From contig NC_018584.1 in assembly GCF_000307025.1 (NCBI RefSeq), positions 2,690,501-2,754,500 on the forward strand: DNA of 64,000 nt, in the 5' to 3' direction. This stretch comes from Listeria monocytogenes ATCC 19117. Lineage in GTDB: Bacteria > Bacillota > Bacilli > Lactobacillales > Listeriaceae. The translations under genes and the position numbers were made by a program. Below are positions 57,987-64,000 of this stretch, piece by piece (the stretch's first letter is position 1; the number at the start of each line of letters is the position of its first letter). Under the pieces are notes generated by a model. It was not told the DNA's origin. It saw only the letters and a program-made list of their open reading frames with translations, and made no database searches.

Positions 57987-59258
57987 TTAGAAAATAGCTG
58001 CCCAAGCTTGAGAGAATTTAAGAATAACCCAGTTAAAGAAGTTACCACCCATATCAAGTGTACTAACTTGTGTTGCTCCTTTAGGGAATTCGTATACACC
58101 TTTCATCATTTCTGTATGAACAAGACCGAAGTCAGTTGCCATAAGAAGCGCTAGTGCAATAACTACAGTTCCAGCTAAAACAGAGTGAAGAATGTTACCT
58201 TTACGAGATGCTACTACGAATGATACGTAGAATGGAATAGTTGCCAAGTCACCAAAAGGAAGTACTTTGTTACCAGGAATGATAACAGCTAAGAAAAGAG
58301 TGATTGGAACAAGGATTAAACCAGTAGAAATATTCGCTGGGTGACCGATTGAAAGTGCTGCATCAAGCCCGATATAAAGTTCGCGGCCTTTGAAACGAGA
58401 TTTCATGAATTCACGAGCGGATTCTGAAATTGGAATTAAACCTTCCATTAAAATTTTAACCATACGAGGCATTAAGAACATTACCGCACCCATGGACATA
58501 CCAAGTTGTGCAACTGCGCCAACGTCATAGCCTGCAAGAATACCGATTGCAATACCTAGAATAAGACCCATCATCATTGGTTCCCCGAAAATACCAAAAC
58601 GTTTTTGAATAGTTTCTGGGTCAACATGGATGTTTTTAATACCAGGGATTTTAGCGATTAGCCAACCAACCGGAATACCGATGAAACCGAATGCTGCTGT
58701 AGAACCTGTTGGTAAGGAGATCCCTTTTAATCCGTAAAATTCTTCTACCATAGGTTGTGTTCTGTCTGCCATCCAAAGAACAGCAACTTCATAGATGATC
58801 GCACAAAGAATCGCGAACCACCAGTTACCACCAGTTACGATATAACCAGTTGCACCTGCTGCGATGAAGTGCCAGTAGTTCCAAATATCAATATCAAGTG
58901 TTTTCGTAACTTTGAAGAAAATAAGTGCTAAGTTAACTACCAAACAGATTGGAATTAAAATTGCTGCAACTGGAGAAGCCCATGAAGCCGCGGCTGCTGC
59001 TGGCCAACCTGCATCAATAATTGTTAAATTCAGTCCAAAACGCTCAACCATTTGTTGCGCTGCCGGACCTAAGTTACTAGATAGTAAACTAATAACAAGG
59101 TTAATACCTACAAACCCGATACCAATCGTAATCGCTGAACGAAGCGCTTTCTTTGCTGGTACTCGGAAAATTAATGCAATAAAGAAAATCATAATAGGCA
59201 AAATAACTGTAGGCCCCAAGTTTAAAACATACTGTACTCCTGACAGAAGTGTATCCAT
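57987..59258 (-). CDS. PTS EIIC component, galactitol (GatC) type
   Basis: 423-residue permease with about ten membrane segments: VILPIMIFFIALIFRVPAKK, MVERFGLNLTIIDAGWPAAA, GEPMMMGLILGIAIGILAGY and GLDAALSIGHPANISTGLIL are GatC-like. Takes up a polyol with phosphorylation by IIB. Related PTS in L. monocytogenes have been linked to pentitols (D-arabitol, xylitol) as I recall the literature. An imperfect hairpin lies between IIB and IIC. Confidence 0.93.
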   Translation of the reverse strand: MDTLLSGVQYVLNLGPTVILPIMIFFIALIFRVPAKKALRSAITIGIGFVGINLVISLLSSNLGPAAQQMVERFGLNLTIIDAGWPAAAAASWASPVAAILIPICLVVNLALIFFKVTKTLDIDIWNYWHFIAAGATGYIVTGGNWWFAILCAIIYEVAVLWMADRTQPMVEEFYGLKGISLPTGSTAAFGFIGIPVGWLIAKIPGIKNIHVDPETIQKRFGIFGEPMMMGLILGIAIGILAGYDVGAVAQLGMSMGAVMFLMPRMVKILMEGLIPISESAREFMKSRFKGRELYIGLDAALSIGHPANISTGLILVPITLFLAVIIPGNKVLPFGDLATIPFYVSFVVASRKGNILHSVLAGTVVIALALLMATDFGLVHTEMMKGVYEFPKGATQVSTLDMGGNFFNWVILKFSQAWAAIF

Positions 59259-59307
59259 TTAATATTTCCTCCTTTTTTCTCTGTTTAATGATGATTTCTA
59301 AACTCCC

Positions 59308-59336
59308 TTGCGCAGCCTTTATTTAAGGTGCGCAAG
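59308..59336 (-). repeat. Hairpin at the IIB-IIC junction
   Basis: CTTGCGCA.CCTT / AAGG.TGCGCAAG with a bulge, spanning the IIB stop codon. No T run follows. May tune the IIB:IIC ratio. Confidence 0.5.
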
Positions 59337-59600
59337 TATTTCTTCGTCTAATTCTTCCATACCCATACCAGTGATGTAAGAAGTTGCAATAATCGCTGGG
59401 ATTTTGTAAGTTGTTGGTAAAATAGTTGTTGATACGATTAAATCCGCTCCGTCTTGCATAGATGCTGCTTCTGAAATTTTAATTTGTTTTACTTCTGCGT
59501 CCACGTTGTTTTCTTTTACCAAACGTTCTACTCTGTCCGTTACTACTGTTGATGTTGCAATTCCTGCTCCACAAGCTACCAAAATTTTAAATTGTCCCAT
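59319..59600 (-). CDS. PTS EIIB component, galactitol (GatB) type
   Basis: 93 residues with phospho-Cys in FKILVACGAGIATSTVVTDR (CGAGIATS loop), then VEKQI-type helix as EVKQIKISEAASM. Between IIA and IIC. Confidence 0.93.
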   Translation of the reverse strand: MGQFKILVACGAGIATSTVVTDRVERLVKENNVDAEVKQIKISEAASMQDGADLIVSTTILPTTYKIPAIIATSYITGMGMEELDEEILAHLK

Positions 59601-59657
59601 GATAAATTCCTCCTAATTAATTGCTGCGATTTCCCGCGGCTAATTTTCCTGTTTTTT

Positions 59658-60122
59658 TTAAACGGTAATAGTTTCTAAAATTTGTTTTACTTCGTCTTCA
59701 TCTTTCGCTCTGAGTAATGCGGCTACATTGTCTTTATCCTGAATCGTCCCCATCAATTGCTGAAGTACCGCGAGCTGGCTGTGAGGTTCATTTAGTCCGA
59801 GTACGAAAATCAAATTCGCTTCAACCGTTTGACCAGCATCTTCCATTAATTTAAATGGAATGCCATCTTTCACAGTGATTACGGCGATAAATTGTTCCGT
59901 AACGCATTCTGGATCCGTGTGCGGTAATGCCACGCCGTATCCATCTAATTTTAGCCCCGTTGGAAAGGTTTGTTCACGGTCTGTTAGTCTTGTTAAAAAG
60001 TCATCCGTTACATATCCTTCAGACTTTCCACTTTCTGCGACCATTTGGAATAGGTCCTCTTGTTTCTCGATATCCGATTGAACCCAAACCATTCCTTTTT
60101 TCAAAAATTGTACTAAATCCAT
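59658..60122 (-). CDS. PTS EIIA component, galactitol (GatA) type
   Basis: 154 residues; active His in GYGVALPHTDPECVTEQFIA. First of the three PTS genes, 33 bp after the PRD regulator and thus in the same unit. Confidence 0.93.
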   Translation of the reverse strand: MDLVQFLKKGMVWVQSDIEKQEDLFQMVAESGKSEGYVTDDFLTRLTDREQTFPTGLKLDGYGVALPHTDPECVTEQFIAVITVKDGIPFKLMEDAGQTVEANLIFVLGLNEPHSQLAVLQQLMGTIQDKDNVAALLRAKDEDEVKQILETITV

Positions 60123-60155
60123 TACGAAATCCTCCTGTAATTCTTTCTGACTTCT

Positions 60156-62225
60156 CTACATTGTCTTTTTTGTTTCCAAGTCCGTGAAGTTTTTAATTAT
60201 TTGGTGCATTTCTTCTGTGTTCGCAGCATCCGCAAGTTTTTTCAGTTCTTTTTTGTTCTCCGATAATTCCATCAATTGTAGTAAAGCTGTGAAGTGAGCG
60301 TTTTTATCTATGGCTGCAATGACAACGATAAAATGTAGCTCTTTACCGCCTTCAAGTGGCAGGCCTTCTTCTAGATAAAGCAAGCTCATTCCGAGGCTAT
60401 TTACTCCTTTTTCCGTTTCAGCATGAGGGATAGCTATTGTATTACGGAGAATGATGTTCATAATCGGTGCCGGATATTGCCGTTTCATTTCTTCCACGTA
60501 GGCTGGTTCCACCACTCCCGCCGAAAGTAACGGTAAAGCCGCATGATAAATTGCCTCATGCCAATCTTTCACTGATTTCTTACGTGTGATTCGCGTTACT
60601 TCGAGTAGATCTGCGAGTGTGCTTTTGCCTTCGTGTTTGGATGTGTTTTCTTCTGGAACTGGCATTAAATAATCTGCTAGCACTTTTTCAAGACGGGCAG
60701 CATCTTTAATATCAGCAAATTTGGAAATAGTTTTCATTAATTGATCGACGCTGATATTCACCTCATCCACTAAGTAAACCGCTCGCATCACCCGGCGTCT
60801 AAGCTCCAGGCGTTCTTTCCCATCCATCAGTTGGTTGATAAGGAAAAATTTCTTGTCGGTCGAAAGTGGCACTGCGGAAAATACAATGTCATAACCTAAC
60901 TTTGTTTGTTCAAATTCTCGAATCGACATCGCTTGATAGAAAAATATTTCCGGAAAAAGGCTTCGTAATGTTTTTTCCATCAATCTCGAAATCGACAATC
61001 CGTTCGGACAAACCACAACTGCTTTTAGTCTCGTTTGTAATTTCTCTGTGGATTCGATTAAATGCCCTCCAATGAAAAGGGTAATAAATATACTTTCATT
61101 TTCAGGAACTTTGCTACCAATAAAACGTTCTAATGGTGCTAACGACTCTTTCACGATGTAATGCACGGCTTGGAATTCTTGATCAATCTTGTCTAAAATG
61201 CTGTAATCTGTTGTAAGATGATACTTAATTCGATAATACGCAGGTTTAATGTGTGCAAATAATTTTTCAAGTAACGATTCTTTGTCTACTAGTTGAATAC
61301 AAGCCTTTTTCTCAAATTCGCTTAGAACTTGTTCCAGCGCCAGTCTTAACTTGTGCGTTTCCTCCGATTTCAAATATTGTTTCGGAAGTACATTGGAAGT
61401 TAAAAGTTGTAATGTGATGTACATTCGCTCTGCTTCTGGCATATTCGGCTCTTCTTCAATAAAAATCTCTGCTGCTCCGTATTCCCGAGTATCTGACAAT
61501 TCATTGTAGTCAATCAGGAAAGATGTCGTAATTGTTTGCCCTTTCTTCATCCGCCGAAAAACAGCTTCTAAAATGTAAGGCAGTATTTGCATTTTATTGT
61601 CAATAAAATGCAAATTCAGATGATGCTCAACTTGTTCCAATTTTTCCCGAAGCTCTTTAATTCTCGCTTCGTCCACTTGCATGAAATCCTGTAAATACTC
61701 TTCGCCGCCAAAACTTTCTATGATGTGTTCTGCCGCATAAATGAGTGCCGTCCGCTGATTCCACTCGTCTCCGTCAATTAAATAGCCACGCATCCGCGAA
61801 TATTTAACTTCAAGGTTGAATTTTTCAAGTGTCTTTTGTACCAGCTTCAAGTCTCGTAATACGGTGTTCTTGCTCACCTCCAGCTCGCTTATAAAGTGAT
61901 TAAGGGATAACTCTTCACTTCCTGTTGTTAACATGAGGATGATTAGACTAGCGCGTTCCTTTTCTGACGGGATGTACCAATCTGTTTTTTCGCCATCTTC
62001 CTCACCAATGATTTGAAACAGGTCAGGTTCTACGATAAATCGACCATTTGCGGCACGATGAATCTTCGGGTAAGTCTGTTCTTCTAGCCAATTATTAATT
62101 TTTTGGAAACTATAGTCGACTTGTCTTCGAGTTAAACCGAATTTTGCTTGTAAGTTCGTACTCGATGTGTCAGGATGTCGTAAGAGTTCTTTTAAAAGTG
62201 AATTACTTCTCTCATCCAAATACAT
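60156..62225 (-). CDS. PRD-containing activator of the pentitol operon
   Basis: 689 residues. HTH region at 1-80 (LQAKFGLTRRQVDYSFQKIN) and a second HTH-like part about 90-140 (ISELEVSKNTVLRDLKLVQK); PRD1/PRD2 with AHIKPAYYRIKYHLT; EIIB-like KAVVVCPNGLSISRLME; EIIA-like NTIAIPHAETEKGVNS. MtlR-type layout. First gene of the operon, upstream of gatABC-like genes. Upstream DNA carries a long inverted repeat that could be its binding site. Confidence 0.93.
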   Translation of the reverse strand: MYLDERSNSLLKELLRHPDTSSTNLQAKFGLTRRQVDYSFQKINNWLEEQTYPKIHRAANGRFIVEPDLFQIIGEEDGEKTDWYIPSEKERASLIILMLTTGSEELSLNHFISELEVSKNTVLRDLKLVQKTLEKFNLEVKYSRMRGYLIDGDEWNQRTALIYAAEHIIESFGGEEYLQDFMQVDEARIKELREKLEQVEHHLNLHFIDNKMQILPYILEAVFRRMKKGQTITTSFLIDYNELSDTREYGAAEIFIEEEPNMPEAERMYITLQLLTSNVLPKQYLKSEETHKLRLALEQVLSEFEKKACIQLVDKESLLEKLFAHIKPAYYRIKYHLTTDYSILDKIDQEFQAVHYIVKESLAPLERFIGSKVPENESIFITLFIGGHLIESTEKLQTRLKAVVVCPNGLSISRLMEKTLRSLFPEIFFYQAMSIREFEQTKLGYDIVFSAVPLSTDKKFFLINQLMDGKERLELRRRVMRAVYLVDEVNISVDQLMKTISKFADIKDAARLEKVLADYLMPVPEENTSKHEGKSTLADLLEVTRITRKKSVKDWHEAIYHAALPLLSAGVVEPAYVEEMKRQYPAPIMNIILRNTIAIPHAETEKGVNSLGMSLLYLEEGLPLEGGKELHFIVVIAAIDKNAHFTALLQLMELSENKKELKKLADAANTEEMHQIIKNFTDLETKKTM

Positions 62226-62272
62226 GTCGTTCCCTCCTGTTCGTTTTAATTATAAATCTAAATCTAATAAAA

Positions 62273-62316
62273 ATGTACACGCTTTCATCCCAATAACTTG
62301 CGGAAAGAATGTACAT
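62273..62316. promoter_or_regulatory. Interrupted palindrome upstream of the pentitol operon
   Basis: ATGTACACGCTTTC (62273-62286) and GAAAGAATGTACAT (62303-62316), complementary at 12 of 14 positions with a 16-nt centre. It ends about 20 bp upstream of the -10. The left arm also overlaps a cre-like TGAAAGCGTGTACA (13/14). Candidate operator for the PRD activator. Confidence 0.6.
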
Positions 62317-62543
62317 CATTGGGCTTTACTTGTGACTTTTTTAACAATCCTATTATTTGCAAATATGTGAAAGTTGCTTGTAAAGCTTGATATATAGCGA
62401 GATTATGAAACTTCTTGAAGGTAGGTAAAATCTACTTTGAAACAAAAATGAGAATGAAGTAACGGAGCTTTGCGGGGCGATGTTTCTTCTTAATCATACA
62501 AAAGATGTGCGGTTCTTTCTACACGTTTTGTAAAAAATAACGC

Positions 62544-62581
62544 AAAAAAAGGCGCAAATGATAAAAAATACCATTCGCGCC
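62544..62581 (-). terminator. Terminator of the 62595-63407 gene
   Basis: Minus-strand GGCGCGAATG / CATTTGCGCC with one mismatch, 11-nt loop, then TTTTTTT. Confidence 0.88.
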
Positions 62582-62594
62582 ATAATCAGTTTCT

Positions 62595-63407
62595 CTATTT
62601 TCTTTTTTGTTTATCGACTCTGAGTATACTTTTGTTGAAATTCTTAAATGGCGCCGCGCGTTTCACTTTCATTTTCGGGAACGATTTTAACATTCGTCGT
62701 TCATTAAATTTAAGTTTGCGCATGCTGGCAGCAAGTTCTTTGTCTTGCTTACGTTTTGCTTCTATTTCAGCAATTTTCATATCAACATTTTCTTGTTTCT
62801 TCAAAAGTCCTTCTTCAAATTCTTTCGCCCGTTCTTTTACGCTTGCTTTTAGTTCATTTGCTTGGGCAGTTAGTTTTTCATTAAATTCGGCAAGTGCTTT
62901 TTGGAATGATAGCATACTTGTGACAGATTTAATCGTATCAATAAGCATCAGAACCACGATGAGTGCAGGAATAATCCAGCCACCCCAGCTTAAAATCCAA
63001 TCTGCAAATTCGGTGACAAGTGGGTGCAAGAAGCGTACAACGATAATACAAGCAAATCCCCAAAAAATCGAAATCGGCAAGCAAATTCGTCCTTTTACAT
63101 TGAGTGGCCAATTGTGATAATCCCACCATGTTGTATGGAATAATGCTTCTAAAATCGTTGCGGTAACATATTCAATCACCGTACAAATAATCATCGAAAA
63201 AATAAATAAGGCCCATAAGTTATTTTGAAACGGTAAAATCATCATTAAAACTGTCGTTACCCCAAACCCGTAAATGGGACAATATGGTCCATAAAGAAAA
63301 CCACGATACACTAACTTCTTCTCTGAAATCGAGCAAAAAATTTCCTCCCAAGCCCATCCAAGAACAGAATAAATGAAGAAGTATAGGATAAACATATTAA
63401 TATCCAT
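62595..63407 (-). CDS. CmpB-family membrane protein with basic coiled-coil tail
   Basis: 270 residues. About five membrane segments in residues 1-160 with YRGFLYGPYCPIYGFG and EALFHTTWWDYHNWPLNVKG, typical of the putative ABC-transporter permease CmpB family. Residues about 170-235 form a charged coiled coil (ELKASVKERAKEFEEGLLKK) and the end is strongly basic. No ATPase is adjacent, so the transporter label is doubtful. Monocistronic with its own terminator. Confidence 0.85.
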   Translation of the reverse strand: MDINMFILYFFIYSVLGWAWEEIFCSISEKKLVYRGFLYGPYCPIYGFGVTTVLMMILPFQNNLWALFIFSMIICTVIEYVTATILEALFHTTWWDYHNWPLNVKGRICLPISIFWGFACIIVVRFLHPLVTEFADWILSWGGWIIPALIVVLMLIDTIKSVTSMLSFQKALAEFNEKLTAQANELKASVKERAKEFEEGLLKKQENVDMKIAEIEAKRKQDKELAASMRKLKFNERRMLKSFPKMKVKRAAPFKNFNKSILRVDKQKRK

Positions 63408-63480
63408 CTTTTCATCTCCTTTTTGTTTTCTTTTTCACAATCAATTTCATTATAACAGAAATAAGAACTTCTTAACTAAA

Positions 63481-63843
63481 TTAGTCAAAAAGTTCCGCTT
63501 GTTTATATTTTGGCAACTTATTCTTCGCTTCTGAGTACGCATGCTGAATTAATGCGCGAATCAAGTCTTTATCTCGTTCTTCTTCCAATAAAACAGAAAT
63601 CCAAACTCGTTTATTCATGTAATAACCGGGAACGATGGCTCGATTTTCTGCGCGAAGTTGCTCACTTTTTTCGGCATCGCACTTCAAGGTTAAAATCGGC
63701 TGCCCTTCTTTATTCGTTCCGCGCATTGCCATTAGCTGATCCAAAACGTGATAGCGCTCCGCTCCCCATTCTTCTTTAAACGAATACTGGACTCCTTTAA
63801 GACCACTGATTTCCTTCTGTATCCAAGCAAATTCATCGCTCAT
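63481..63843 (-). CDS. YjbR/MmcQ-family protein
   Basis: 120 residues. ILTLKCDAEKSEQLRAE, PGYYMNKRVWISVLLEEER and ALIQHAYSEAKNKLPK place it in the YjbR/MmcQ family (CyaY-like fold, proposed DNA-binding). Function unknown. ATG overlaps the stop of the upstream glyoxalase-like gene (ATGA), indicating coupling. Confidence 0.88.
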   Translation of the reverse strand: MSDEFAWIQKEISGLKGVQYSFKEEWGAERYHVLDQLMAMRGTNKEGQPILTLKCDAEKSEQLRAENRAIVPGYYMNKRVWISVLLEEERDKDLIRALIQHAYSEAKNKLPKYKQAELFD

Positions 63844-64000
63844 TGTGCGGGCTCCAAAATCATAATCTTATTGCCATCTGGGTCAAGTAAATTCAGTTCA
63901 CGTCCGCCCCACTCAGCCACACGAGGTTCTGGTGTCTCCACTCCCGCTGTTTGAAGTTCCCGGTACATCTCATCCAAATTAGTATCACACGAGAAAACAA
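63840..64000 (-). CDS. Glyoxalase/VOC family protein, N-terminus beyond window
   Basis: Only the last 53 codons are visible. They end LDEMYRELQTAGV...VAEWGGRELNLLDPDGN and KIMILEPAQ, the final beta-strand module of vicinal-oxygen-chelate proteins such as glyoxalase I or bleomycin-resistance-like enzymes. The likely metal-ligand Glu is in RELNLLDPDGN or ILEP. Coupled to the YjbR-like gene by a 4-bp overlap. Confidence 0.85.
   Translation of the reverse strand, partial: VFSCDTNLDEMYRELQTAGVETPEPRVAEWGGRELNLLDPDGNKIMILEPAQ

Larger units (their letters stand above)
62226..62594. other. 369-bp regulatory gap upstream of the PRD regulator
   Basis: No convincing gene. Holds TATAAT (minus strand, 62254-62249), the inverted repeat 62273-62316 and the terminator of the 62595 gene at 62544-62581. 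From 62320 to 62540 I see only weak promoter-like matches on the plus strand and nothing I can assign. Confidence 0.6.

Noticed and set aside
51857-62225. Galactitol catabolic operon
   Set aside because: The PTS and one dehydrogenase are Gat-like, but tagatose-6-P kinase and tagatose-1,6-bisphosphate aldolase are missing and pentose phosphate enzymes take their place.
62320-62540. Plus-strand small RNA in the gap upstream of the PRD regulator
   Set aside because: Promoter matches are weak and no plus-strand terminator with a T run was found.

Overview
The window looks like a chromosomal segment of a low-GC Firmicute, very probably Listeria (sensu stricto, most likely L. monocytogenes). The basis is gene order and protein sequence: the rpsJ-to-rplQ ribosomal block sits beside the flavin-based extracellular electron transfer (EET) genes (fmnA, dmkA, fmnB, pplA, ndh2, eetA, eetB, dmkB), and PRD-regulated PTS operons flank the str operon. 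I recognise this order from memory of Listeria genomes; no search was run. There are no tRNA, rRNA, IS, phage or CRISPR features.

Layout. 1-1.2 kb: aldo/keto reductase (cut by the window edge) and an AdhR-like MerR regulator. 1.3-2.7 kb: two hypothetical lipoproteins. 2.7-7.1 kb: rpsI-rplM with an L13-type leader, then ecfA1-ecfA2-ecfT-truA. 7.2-10.1 kb: MgtC-like protein, acetamidase/formamidase-like enzyme and a winged-helix protein. 10.2-24.8 kb: the S10-spc-alpha ribosomal superoperon, all on the minus strand, with secY, adk, infA and rpoA.

24.9-33.5 kb: the EET locus. DmkB and DmkA build a dedicated demethylmenaquinone. Ndh2 passes electrons from NADH to it. FmnA, working with the shared EcfA1/A2 ATPases, is thought to export flavin. 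FmnB uses the flavin to FMNylate the lipoprotein PplA. EetA and EetB are membrane partners. A second EcfT about 20 kb away, beside ecfA1A2, probably serves vitamin import, so both transmembrane partners of the shared ATPases lie in this window.

33.5-43.6 kb: a metallophosphoesterase lipoprotein, a DUF4003-like protein, and a carbohydrate operon (ascorbate-type PTS IIA/IIB/IIC, phosphotriesterase-like, creatininase-like, KDPG-aldolase-like and SIS proteins) with a PRD regulator. Its substrate is not evident. 43.7-48.3 kb: the str operon (rpsL-rpsG-fusA-tuf). 48.3-51.8 kb: a dGTPase-like HD protein, a GNAT acetyltransferase, and an LPXTG-anchored protein with BspA-type repeats and two MucBP domains, probably accessory.

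51.9-62.2 kb: a long minus-strand operon (PRD regulator, galactitol-type PTS, two zinc dehydrogenases, rpiB, two rpe, tkt). It appears built to turn a pentitol into pentulose phosphate and feed the pentose phosphate pathway. 62.6-64 kb: a CmpB-family membrane protein, a YjbR-like protein and the end of a glyoxalase-like gene. Many operon junctions carry clear intrinsic terminators, and several promoters carry palindromes or cre-like sites, listed individually.
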